Shown here piece after piece: positions 17,078-25,902 of a stretch of DNA of 64,000 bases. Made by a program: the position numbers and the translations under genes. The notes beneath the pieces were generated by a model. That model searched no databases and was not told where the DNA came from. It was given only the letters and a program-made list of their open reading frames with translations. Positions within the stretch are counted from its first letter, which is position 1; every line of letters begins with the position of its first letter. Origin of the DNA: RGIG3701 sp017403345 (GTDB taxonomy: Bacteria > Planctomycetota > Planctomycetia > Pirellulales > Thermoguttaceae); NCBI GenBank assembly GCA_017403345.1, contig JAFQOH010000192.1, positions 1 through 64,000 on the forward strand, read 5' to 3'.

Positions 17078-17719
17078 ATGATTTCATCTTATCCCGTTTT
17101 TGTGATCCGTATCGGTTCCGGATACGCGACGATGGCGACTCCGGACAGTCCGGAAGAGAATCCCGAATTTGCAATTCTCGTCTTTACGGCGGAAGCTCTT
17201 GCGGACGCGTTCATCGAGGCGGTCGGGATCCAGGAGGCGGATGTGCGTTTTTTGCGTAACGAGCGTGAACTTGGGCGTGTGCTTGCCGTTCAGCCTGCGG
17301 AGGTGACGCACATTGCGATCGATTCCGTGCTTGAGGATGGGCATTTGCAGACGAATTGCCTCACGCTGTACGAGATGGTGAAGGAGCACATGCCGCTGGC
17401 GCGTTCTCCGTGGGACTATCCGGTCTTTCTTCTGCGTCAGTCGGATGGACAGTTCGCGGCGATCGCGACGGAAAAGTCTCTCGTTCTTGCGCTGTTCACG
17501 AGCAATCAGAAAGCAAAAGAGTACCGAGCTCGGCTCGAGCGTCCCTCGCAGTACGAGCTGACGCGGGTGGAAACGCCGAGTCAGCTTCATGATTTCCTGA
17601 AAAGCCTGCCGGAAGAGACGTCTGCGGTCGCATTTAATCCTACGATCGACGACGGATCCCGTCACTCGGCCGTTCAGTGTATGGAAGTCGCCAAACTGAT
17701 CGAAAAATTCCTCGCATAA
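17078..17719 (+). CDS. Protein of unknown function, 213 residues
   Basis: Start taken at ATG 17078, with AGGAGA about 12 nt upstream; the frame is open from a GTG at 17048. It seems to hold two similar alpha/beta halves (residues ~8-110 and ~118-213), each beginning YPVFVIR or YPVFLLR and ending in a T-H-AID or TSAVAF strand, which suggests an internal duplication. This arrangement recalls SseB-like folds, but the similarity is too weak to assign. No signal peptide or membrane segment. Confidence 0.6.
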   Translation: MISSYPVFVIRIGSGYATMATPDSPEENPEFAILVFTAEALADAFIEAVGIQEADVRFLRNERELGRVLAVQPAEVTHIAIDSVLEDGHLQTNCLTLYEMVKEHMPLARSPWDYPVFLLRQSDGQFAAIATEKSLVLALFTSNQKAKEYRARLERPSQYELTRVETPSQLHDFLKSLPEETSAVAFNPTIDDGSRHSAVQCMEVAKLIEKFLA

Positions 17720-17736
17720 TGTAGAAAAGTTCGATC

Positions 17737-17762
17737 CGTTTTGGCAAAACGCAGTTTTTTTT
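17737..17762 (+). terminator. Short hairpin with T8
   Basis: CGTTTT (17737-17742) and AAAACG (17746-17751), followed by T8 at 17755-17762, 18 nt after the preceding stop. Confidence 0.6.
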
Positions 17763-17791
17763 GAATTTTAGATCCTTTTTGCGAGCCGCGC

Positions 17792-20700
17792 ATGAGAGAA
17801 GTTTTTGTTGTGCTGCCGTCCCAGGGAATGGAATCCCTTTCCCTGACACTTTCTTCGGAGGAATGCCATGAGATCCTCACGGCATGGACCTGCGTTTACC
17901 ATCCGGAGGTCCTTCGGCTGACGCGTAAGACCGCCAGTCCAATGTATGGTCTGTACATTTATGATGAACCGGAAAACGCGATCCTGATCACGCCGTCTCC
18001 CACGCTCGACGTTCTGGACCACTACTGGATGGAGCGTGCCGAGGAACGGAACTGCATTTTTTTGAAAGACTGTTCCAGTTTGGAAAAACTGACGGCGCAG
18101 CTGCTTCAGATCCTGCGCGAGGAGGCGGAAAAGGACGCTGAAAAAGATGCTGCGGAAAAGGCTGCGGCTGAAAAAACCGAAGGAATGGTACCGCTGGAAT
18201 CCTTTGGGGAGGCTGGACCGGAGAGTTCGGCAGAAGAGGAAGCTCTGGAGAGTTCGGCAGAAGAGGAAGCTCTGGAGAGTTCGGAAAACGCAGAACGTGC
18301 CGGAACTGATGCCGGAACTGATGCCGGAACAGATGCCGGAACGGATGCCGGAACGGATGCCGGAACGGATGCCGGAACGGATGCCGGAACGGATGCCGGA
18401 ACGGATGCCGGAACGGATGCCGGAACGGATGCCGGAACGGATGCCGCAGAGGTCTGCGAGTCAGGAAATTTGGAAGCGGAAGCGGCGGAAACTGAGGAAG
18501 TTCTGGAAGAAAAGCCTCTTCCGGAACTTGGGGATCTTTTCGCGGCAGACGACCGTGTCACGGATCCGGAAATGCCGCAGACGTGCGATTTCATGGCACT
18601 TGGGATGATGCACCTGCTTTCGGAGATCATGTCGCACAAGCTCCAGTTCATGAGCTATCTGGAACCGTTTTCGTTTGCGTCGAGCGTTCTGGAAGTTTTG
18701 ACGGCGTGCGATGAAGGGGACGCTCCCAAAGCGAAGCGGGAAATGCAGAACGTGTGGGACCAGCTCGTTCAGTCTCGTCAGTACTATGCGCCGCAGGATG
18801 GCTACCTTTTCGATCTGACGCTTCTGGATCGGTCGTATCTTCCGGAGACGTTTCTTGAGGAGCTGAAAAAAGCATCCGCGATGAACCTGCACGCGGATGG
18901 GACCGTGATCAAAAAGATGGCGGCGGAGTTCCCGGAAATGTTTGAGGAGCTGAAGAAGAAACTGGCGTCCGGAGACGTCTGTCTGGTCGGCGGCGAGGAA
19001 ACGGAGACGGAATTTCCGCTTCTGACGCAGGAAGGGATCCTTCGCCGTCTTCAGCACGGTCTGGAGGTCTACCAGAAGCATCTTGGGCGAACTCCGGAGA
19101 TCTACGCGCGCCGCCGATTTGGTCTAACGCCGTTACTTCCGGGTATTTTGAAGCGTCTTGGTTTTGGAGGAGCGCTGCATTTTACGCTGGATGACGGGAA
19201 ATTCCCGGTCTCGGAGCAGTCCCGGATCGCGTGGAAGGGGATGGATGCGCAGGTCACGGAAGCCTTTTCGAAGATCCCGCTGGACGCACGCAGCGCGGAT
19301 CCTGTTGCCGGGCTTCCGGAAACGCTGGCGTCGTCCGTCAACGTCGATAATGCGTTCGGTGCGATCTTTACGCACTGGGCCGGTGAGGGGATGACGTCCT
19401 GCTGGTACGAGCTTCTGAAACGGTCCTGCCGCTGGATCCCGCTGTTCGGCGACCTGACGACGTTCGGTACGTGCCTGGAAGCGACGCGGTATTCCAGTGC
19501 GGATGAGCGGTTCAGTGCGGAACGCTACGTTTCGCCGTATCTCCAGCAGATGGTCTCCAAGAAAGAGGCGGATCCGATCTCCCGCTGGGCGCGGTATCAT
19601 CAGCTTCGTGTGCGTCTGGAGGCGCTTTGCAGTCTGGAAAGTCTCGCGGTCTGGCTCGGTGCCGTGAAAAAGAAAAATGGTCCGGATGCCGCAGCTTCCG
19701 TCGGAGAAACGCTTTTGGATCAGCTGGAAATGCTGGAAGATCCTGCTGCGGAAGGAAAGTCGTTCTTCACGACGGCGCGGCAGGAAATGCTGCGGGCAGA
19801 ACGAAAAACGGCAGAGCAGATCGCGGAAGTCCTTTCGGACGGAACTCGCAAAAATACGCTGATCCTGCTGAATCCGTCCAGTTTCCCGGTCTCTAAGGTG
19901 ACGGATCTTTCCGAAGCGGAAAAGGTGCTTTCCGTACCGCGTCTCATTCCGGAAGAAAGCGAGTGCGTGAAACGCCATTTCTGGGAAAAAGATCCCACAG
20001 AAGAGCGCGGACCGGTCCATGCGGTGCGAACGGAGGTGCCGGCACATGGTTTCGCCATCCTGTGCGATTCTCCGAAACTTCCCGGTACTCCGAAAGAAGA
20101 GAAAACTGCGAAACGCTGGTTCTTCGGCAGAAAACGCAAACAGGAGCAGCTGCCTCCGCCCGTTTACCAGGATCGCGAGTCCGGAATGTGGCTGATGGCG
20201 AATGAGCATCTGACGCTTCGGTTCGATCCCTACACCGGGCATTTGCGTTCCGTTTTCGACAATGTGCACCGCGGAAACCGTTTTTCGCAGCTTCTGGCGA
20301 TGCGTTTGAGATCTGCGCCGCTGGATTCCCTTGCAGGCGACGCGCCGGAAGAGTATTCGATCATGGCGGCGGACTCCTTCAAACCCGCGATATTCGCAGA
20401 CCGATGCGAGCTGGAAGTCTCCGGACGTCTGATGAGCCGTGAAGGAGAGATCCTGGCCCGGTTTACGCAGACGACGCTTCTTCGGCGGGGAAGTTCGGTC
20501 GTGGAATTTGATGTTTATCTTGAGCCGCTTCGTGAACTTGGCCGGAATCCCTGGCAGTCGTACATTGCGAGCCGGCTGGCGTGGGGCGACGGCGTGGTGG
20601 ATCTTTTCCGAAACGTCGGTTTTCAGTCTAGCCGTACGACGGCGTTTCGGATCGAGTCGCCGTATTTTGTGGACATTCGCCCGATCCAGTACACCGCAGC

Positions 20701-21288
20701 GTCGCGGATCATGTCTTCGGTGACGCAGGAACTTGCGCAGCGTGTCCGCGGCCAAGAACTTCGGCGCGAGAATTTCCTTCCGGAACGCGGTGCGGATACG
20801 GAGTACTCGGATTCCCGGCTTACACTGCTTGCGAATGGGCATCCGTGGCACCGGAATTGTGCGCATCGGCGTCTGGATACGCTTTTGATGGTCCACGGAG
20901 AGACGAGCCGGCGTTTCCGTTTCGGCATTGCAGTAAATGTGCCCTACCCGATGCGGACGGCTCACGAATTCATGAGTCCGGCAGTGCAGGTCCCCGGCGC
21001 ATTCCGCGAAGTGGAAGATCGCGCACTTTCGGGCTGGTTTGGGCACGTTTCTCACCGAAATGTCATGATCTCGCACTGGGAAGCCGATGAAAAAGGTGCG
21101 CGTCTGCGTTTCGTGGAGACGGAAGGCCGAAATGTCCGTGTGACGTATCGTGCGATGCGTCCCCAGTGTCGGCTGAGCAGGTCGACTTCCGCGGCGAGCG
21201 GATCAATACGTATGCGATCGACGGAGATCGGGTCTCCTTCGATATTTTTGCGAACGAATTTCGCGAGATCCGGATCGCATTTTCATGA
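17792..21288 (+). CDS. GH38-like (alpha-mannosidase family) protein with a 3' frameshift
   Basis: As given, one frame runs 17792-21340, but its last ~60 residues look out of frame. Shifting by one base near the CCCC at 21161-21164 continues a natural C-terminus (AEQVDFRGERINTYAIDGDR and on) to TGA 21286-21288. Residues ~1-100 are a unique domain, then a low-complexity acidic linker with 12 GTDA repeats. From ~270 it resembles a GH38/57-type barrel, and from ~790 the GH38 beta domain (NEHLTLRFDPYTGHLRSVFD). Where GH38 normally has D-x-FG with the nucleophile Asp, this has RRRFG, so catalytic activity is doubtful. No clear ribosome site. Confidence 0.65.
18299..18442. repeat. Twelve tandem 12-nt units encoding GTDA repeats
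   Basis: Twelve copies of GCCGGAACNGAT, the last nine identical. Just upstream, a 27-nt unit encoding ESSAEEEAL is duplicated. Confidence 0.95.
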
Positions 21289-21324
21289 GCGTGAGGAGGA
21301 TAAGGAAAAGTTTTCCGCCCCTCC

Positions 21325-21352
21325 TTGCAAAAAAATTTAAATCGTGTATAAT
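21325..21352 (+). promoter_or_regulatory. Promoter of the 32-residue basic protein gene
   Basis: TTGCAA (21325-21330), 16-nt spacer, TATAAT (21347-21352). Predicted start near 21359, leader about 37 nt. Confidence 0.8.
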
Positions 21353-21395
21353 GTAGACCTACTTTTTTACTTTAGTGTACATAAGGAGCTAAAAA

Positions 21396-21494
21396 ATGTC
21401 GAAACCCCAGCACATTGTCAAAAAATCGAATCACGGCAAGCGTCCCGCTTCTTCCCAGGCCCGTAAGGCGAAGCGCCACATGGTGAAGACCTGA
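21396..21494 (+). CDS. Very small basic protein, 32 residues
   Basis: ATG 21396 is preceded by AAGGAG at the right spacing and a clean promoter, and the frame ends at TGA 21492. The product begins MSKPQHIVKKSNHGKRPA and ends AKRHMVKT: about one third Lys, Arg and His, with no acidic residue. The composition and size suggest an RNA- or ribosome-binding peptide, but it is not a recognised ribosomal protein (not L34, L36 or THX). Unknown function. The match of promoter, ribosome site and frame supports it being a real gene. Confidence 0.7.
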   Translation: MSKPQHIVKKSNHGKRPASSQARKAKRHMVKT

Positions 21495-21629
21495 TCATGA
21501 AGGTTTGCTCGTGAAGGCTTGATGGTGAAGACCAGAACCGCGATTTCGCGCGAGTAAAGATCCATACATGCGACACCATGAATTCCTTTTGAGTTTGTGG
21601 TGTGTGTATTATTTTAAAAGGAGGATGTG

Positions 21630-22145
21630 GTGGCCAAGAAACCCGTGCTATTTGATGTCTCTACGCTGGATCATAGTCAGGTCCTTGCAGATCAGGCGGC
21701 GATCCGGAAAGAAAACCGGCATCGTTTTGAGATGGAGATGCTGACCGGGATCCTTCATGAAGACTTTGAAAACATGGTCTGTGTTGGCTATCAGGATGTT
21801 TCGCCGGATGCATTTTGGGTGCGCGGGCATATGCCGGGCTATCCGATCATGCCGGGAGTGCTGATTTGTGAGAGTGCCGCACAGCTTGCGAGTTACTATG
21901 CGAAGAAGCTGAATTATCTTGACCGCGGGATCATGGGATTCGGCGGGCTGGATAATGTGAGGTTTCGCGGTCAGGTGCGTCCTGGAGACCGATTGGTGCT
22001 GATCGTTAAGCTGCTTCGCGGCAAGCCGAACATGATGATGATCCTGCAGTTTGAAGCGGTCGTGAATGGGGAAGTCGTAGCGGATGGAGAGATCCGCGGC
22101 GTCGCCATTCGTGACGTTGAGTTTGATGCCCCGGAAGAAAAATGA
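21630..22145 (+). CDS. FabZ-like 3-hydroxyacyl-ACP dehydratase (hotdog fold)
   Basis: 171 residues from GTG 21630; another GTG at 21627 is too close to the AAAGGAGGA site. The central GHMPGYPIMPGVLICESAAQ matches the FabZ/FabA hotdog active-site helix, with catalytic His in GHMPG and Glu in ICESAAQ. FabZ-type enzymes dehydrate 3-hydroxyacyl chains in fatty acid elongation. An N-terminal extension of ~25 residues is unusual. It could also be a FabZ paralogue for a specialised lipid. trmB follows 96 nt later. Confidence 0.85.
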   Translation: MAKKPVLFDVSTLDHSQVLADQAAIRKENRHRFEMEMLTGILHEDFENMVCVGYQDVSPDAFWVRGHMPGYPIMPGVLICESAAQLASYYAKKLNYLDRGIMGFGGLDNVRFRGQVRPGDRLVLIVKLLRGKPNMMMILQFEAVVNGEVVADGEIRGVAIRDVEFDAPEEK

Positions 22146-22241
22146 CCGGTACGCCTTTCGAACGGGATCATTGGATGCAGATTTGGATGGAAAAGAGGAT
22201 GGCTTTTTCGGCCAGCCTTGAGAAAAAGGAAAAGGAAGATC

Positions 22242-22877
22242 ATGCCGCGCCGTGCATTGCGACGAATCGACGAAACGCTTGACTATTCCCGCCATTTATA
22301 CATGGTGAAGGAACAGTTGGAGAAACCGTGGGATGTCTCGAGGTATTTTGAGGATCCGTCGGCTCCGCTTGAGGTGGAGATCGGAAGCGGGAAAGGACAG
22401 TTCATCCATGATGCTGCCTTGGCGGATCCGGGCCATAATTTCATCGGGACGGAGATCGCGCACAAGTATGCGGCATACTGTGCAGCACGTCTGATCGGGG
22501 CGGGCATTTCGAATGCGTGCATGTTTTCGGGAGACGGGCTTGCGCTTTTCCGCGAATATCTTCCGGAAAACTCTCTCGCGGCCGTGCATGTTTACTTTCC
22601 GGATCCGTGGTGGAAGAAACGTCATCGCAAACGCCGCGTGATGCAGATGGAGTTGGTCCGTGCCTGTGAAAAGTGTCTGGTTCCCGGCGGGAAACTGCAC
22701 TTTTGGACGGATGTGGAAGAGTATTTCACGACGGCCATGGAAATGATGGCGGCCGAGTCGGTGCTGGAAGGGCCTTTTGAACCTTCGGTAGATGAGACCG
22801 TTTGGCGAACGCATTTTGAGAAACGCACGGTCGTAGAAGGCCGACCGGTTTTTCGCTCCTACTTTGTGAAGAAGTGA
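22242..22877 (+). CDS. trmB: tRNA (guanine-N7-)-methyltransferase
   Basis: 211 residues from ATG 22242 (AAGGAAGA upstream); an in-frame ATG 24 nt earlier is less likely. TrmB makes m7G46 in tRNA using SAM. Visible: the SAM loop EVEIGSGKGQF, IGTEIAHKYA, and the family hallmark YFPDPWWKKRHRKRR, followed by LVPGGKLHFWTDVEEY. Normal length. It lies between the FabZ-like gene and the PP2C gene, probably in one transcript. Confidence 0.96.
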   Translation: MPRRALRRIDETLDYSRHLYMVKEQLEKPWDVSRYFEDPSAPLEVEIGSGKGQFIHDAALADPGHNFIGTEIAHKYAAYCAARLIGAGISNACMFSGDGLALFREYLPENSLAAVHVYFPDPWWKKRHRKRRVMQMELVRACEKCLVPGGKLHFWTDVEEYFTTAMEMMAAESVLEGPFEPSVDETVWRTHFEKRTVVEGRPVFRSYFVKK

Positions 22878-22911
22878 AATTTGAGTCCATTTTCCTAAGG
22901 AAGGACTTCCC

Positions 22912-24174
22912 ATGAAACCGACAGTGAATCCGTGGAAAAAATGCCTGGAGTTCGTTGCCTTGAGCGACATTGGGCTTCGCCGTTCCAATAATCAGGACTC
23001 GCACGATGAAGTGCCTGCACGGAACCAGACTATCTGGAATTCGCGCGGGCACGTTTTTTGCGTGGCGGACGGAATGGGGGCGCACGCGGCTGGTGAACTT
23101 GCGAGCAAGCTGGCGACAGACACGATACCGATGGTCTATCTGAAGCAGACGCAGCTCCCGCCGGCGGAGGCTTTGACGATGGCGATCCAGGAAGCGAATC
23201 AGGTCATCCACAAGAAAGGGAATTCCGATCCGGAACTGCGCGGGATGGGGACGACGAACGACACGCTGGTCATTTTACCGGAAGGGGCGATGATCGGGCA
23301 CGTCGGTGACAGTCGTGTCTATCGTCTGCGCGGGAGAAAATGGGAGCAGCTCACGCGCGATCACAGTATCGTTTGGGACATGGAGGCGGCGGGGAAACCG
23401 ATCGATGGATCGGTGCAGAAAAACGTCATCACGCGGTGCCTTGGTGTCTCGCCGGATGTGCGCGTGGACATCGAGGGGCCGATGCCGATCCAGCAGGGAG
23501 ACATTTTTCTTCTGTGCAGCGACGGTCTGTGCGGGCAATTTGAGGGAAAAGAGGCGGATATGGGACGCATTTTGTCCATACTGCCGCTTCCGGAAGCGAC
23601 GCAGGGGCTCATCGATCTGGCGAATCTCTACGGCGGCCCGGACAACATTACTGTCACGACTGTGAAGTATCTTGGCACGCAGCAGGCGGTGATGAAGAAT
23701 GGAGGACCGGAGGCTGTTCCTGCTGCCGCGCAGACGCAGATGCCTCTTCCGCCGGTCCCGGCATGGTGCTGGAATCTTCTGGCAGGTTCGGGGTTTCTGT
23801 TTTTCCTAGGGCTGATCCTTGCGGCTTTTTGGCTGATACCGGGATCGGTCTTGGCGGTGCTGGGGGCTGTAGGGGCGGGGTTCGCCGCGTTTCGGATCTT
23901 GGGCCGCAAACCGCTGAAACCATTTACCCGAAGAAGCGGAAAGGGACCGTATCGGTCGTACAGTGCCGAGTGTGATGAGGAGTTCTGCCGAAGTTTGCGC
24001 AAGACTTTTTTGGAATTGCGGTCTGGTGCGCTGGATCAGGGAGTTTCGGAGCTGAAGGAGGCCGAGGAGCTGGCGCGTACGGCAGAACGTGCGCTGAAGG
24101 AGAAAAAGTTCGACGGATCCGCGAAGCATTTTGTCCTTGCGATCTCCTCTGTTTGGCGGATACTTGCCGGATAG
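22912..24174 (+). CDS. PP2C-family Ser/Thr protein phosphatase, membrane-anchored
   Basis: 420 residues, AAGGAAGG before the ATG. The N-terminal ~250 residues carry PP2C motifs: RRSNNQDS, VFCVADGMGAHAAGE (metal-binding Asp), MIGHVGDSRVYRLRG, LTRDHS, LLCSDGLCGQF and the C-terminal GGPDNIT. Two hydrophobic helices follow (~275-325), then ~90 residues with a coiled-coil-like C-terminal helix. PP2C enzymes reverse Hanks-type kinase phosphorylation, and such a kinase is encoded two genes downstream, so they may act together. That pairing is inference. Confidence 0.92.
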   Translation: MKPTVNPWKKCLEFVALSDIGLRRSNNQDSHDEVPARNQTIWNSRGHVFCVADGMGAHAAGELASKLATDTIPMVYLKQTQLPPAEALTMAIQEANQVIHKKGNSDPELRGMGTTNDTLVILPEGAMIGHVGDSRVYRLRGRKWEQLTRDHSIVWDMEAAGKPIDGSVQKNVITRCLGVSPDVRVDIEGPMPIQQGDIFLLCSDGLCGQFEGKEADMGRILSILPLPEATQGLIDLANLYGGPDNITVTTVKYLGTQQAVMKNGGPEAVPAAAQTQMPLPPVPAWCWNLLAGSGFLFFLGLILAAFWLIPGSVLAVLGAVGAGFAAFRILGRKPLKPFTRRSGKGPYRSYSAECDEEFCRSLRKTFLELRSGALDQGVSELKEAEELARTAERALKEKKFDGSAKHFVLAISSVWRILAG

Positions 24175-24314
24175 TGTGTTTTTCGCGGACGATCGGGCGA
24201 TTGGCGAAATTTGTGTGAAATAAAGGGCGAAAGTTCCCGGTTGGTGTGCGTTTCCGCCTGCCGATGGGACTGGGACGCCGGGTGTTTTTTTAATTCGTTT
24301 TAATTGGGAAGATC

Positions 24315-25718
24315 ATGCATTCTGAATACGATATCATCGTCATTGGTTCGGGACTTGGGGGAATGACTGCTGCGAATATTTTGGCTCGTGCGGGGCATCG
24401 GGTCCTGCTTTGCGAGCATCATTTTCAGCTGGGAGGGCTGGCGACCTGGTTCCGAAGGAAAGACGGGATCATTTTCGACATTTCGCTTCATGGTTTCCCC
24501 GTCGGCATGATCAAGAGCTGCAGAAGATACTGGAATCGTGAGATCGCGGATTCGATCGTCCAGCTTCCTTCCATTCGTTTCGACAATCCGATGTTTTCGC
24601 TTGAAACGACGTTCAATCGTGAGGATTTCACCCGGCTTCTGATCGAGAAATTCGGCGTGGAAGCGGAAACGGTGAACGCGTTTTTCGACAAAGCGCGCAG
24701 TATGACGTTCGTCGATGACCAGCAGATGACGACGCGTGAGCTGTTCGAGGAATTTTTCCCAGGCCGCGATGATGTCGTGCGGCTTTTGATGGAGCCGATC
24801 ACGTATGCGAACGGTTCGACGCTGGATGAGCCGGCGATCACGTACGGCATCGTGTTCTCGAACTTTATGTCGAAGGGCGTCTTTACCTTCACCGGAGGCA
24901 CGGATAAACTCGTTGCGATGATGAAGGAAGAGATGGAGAAAAACGGCGTCGAGATCGCGATGCGGACGAAAGTGGAGAAGATACTCGTGGAAGACGGAAA
25001 GATCTGCGGGATCGAGATCGGCGGAAAGACCGTGAGGGCAAAGGCCGTCGTCTCCAACTCGAATTTGAAGAGTACGATCTTCAACATGACGGGCCGTGAG
25101 CATTTCCAGCCGGAATTCATCGAAAAGGCGGAAAAGGTGCGCCTCAACAATTCCAGCTGCCAGGTCTACATGTCGCTCAAGCCGGGTGAAACGGTGGACG
25201 AGAGCGTCTGCGGTGACCTGCTCTTTACGTCAGTCGCGCCGAAATTCGACACGAAAATGCTTCTCAGCCGTGATATTACGAGCCGAACCTACTCTTTCTA
25301 CTATCCGAAAACGCGCCCGGGCGTCAGTGACCGATACGCGATCGTCGCCAGCACGAACGCGAATTACGATGACTGGGCGAGCCTTTCCGAGGAAGAATAC
25401 GAAACGGCGAAAAACGAGCTGATCGAAGACACGCTCAACGCGGTCGAGAAGTACGTGCCGGGGATCCGAGAAAAGATCGACTGGGTCGAGGCCGCCACGC
25501 CGAAGACGTTTGAACGCTACACGCTCCACCAGATGGGAGCGAGTTTCGGAACGAAGTTCGAGGGATTGGAGATCTCGCGCGGACTTCCGGAGCAGATACC
25601 GGGGCTCTACCACACGGGAAGCGTCGGGATCATCATGTCCGGATGGCTCGGTGCCGTGAATTACGGTGTCATCGTCGCGAATGAAGTGGACGCTTTCGTC
25701 CGGAGCACGGCAGAGTAA
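24315..25718 (+). CDS. FAD-dependent oxidoreductase of the phytoene desaturase/CrtISO family
   Basis: 467 residues. The N-terminal dinucleotide fold IIVIGSGLGGMTAANILA with the distal CEHH and LGGLATWFRR is typical of CrtI/CrtISO and related retinol saturases. The C-terminal GLYHTGSVGIIMSGWLGAV followed by NYGVIVANEV completes the FAD site. Family members desaturate or isomerise polyenes, but no phytoene synthase or other carotenoid gene is in the window, so the substrate is open. No signal peptide. It sits between a phosphatase and a kinase gene. Confidence 0.85.
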   Translation: MHSEYDIIVIGSGLGGMTAANILARAGHRVLLCEHHFQLGGLATWFRRKDGIIFDISLHGFPVGMIKSCRRYWNREIADSIVQLPSIRFDNPMFSLETTFNREDFTRLLIEKFGVEAETVNAFFDKARSMTFVDDQQMTTRELFEEFFPGRDDVVRLLMEPITYANGSTLDEPAITYGIVFSNFMSKGVFTFTGGTDKLVAMMKEEMEKNGVEIAMRTKVEKILVEDGKICGIEIGGKTVRAKAVVSNSNLKSTIFNMTGREHFQPEFIEKAEKVRLNNSSCQVYMSLKPGETVDESVCGDLLFTSVAPKFDTKMLLSRDITSRTYSFYYPKTRPGVSDRYAIVASTNANYDDWASLSEEEYETAKNELIEDTLNAVEKYVPGIREKIDWVEAATPKTFERYTLHQMGASFGTKFEGLEISRGLPEQIPGLYHTGSVGIIMSGWLGAVNYGVIVANEVDAFVRSTAE

Positions 25719-25830
25719 TGCGGCTTTTGTACTTGAAAAAAGAAATTTGAAAAAAGAAAACACGGAAGGGAATGAGGCTCTTTCGTGTTTCCTTTCTGGC
25801 GGGTTTGAAGACGGCGCACTGTCTCCCCCC

Positions 25831-25858
25831 TTGAATCTTTTTGAAAATCGGATAAAAT
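25831..25858 (+). promoter_or_regulatory. Promoter of the kinase-FGE gene
   Basis: TTGAAT (25831-25836), 16-nt spacer, TAAAAT (25853-25858); leader about 38 nt. Confidence 0.65.
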
Positions 25859-25902
25859 GAACAATGATTTATCTTAAATTTCCTATTGAGTGAGGTTTTT
25901 TC

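Noticed and set aside
19133..21076. 647-codon minus-strand frame over the GH38-like gene
   Set aside because: Antisense shadow with Arg/His-rich composition and no start signals.
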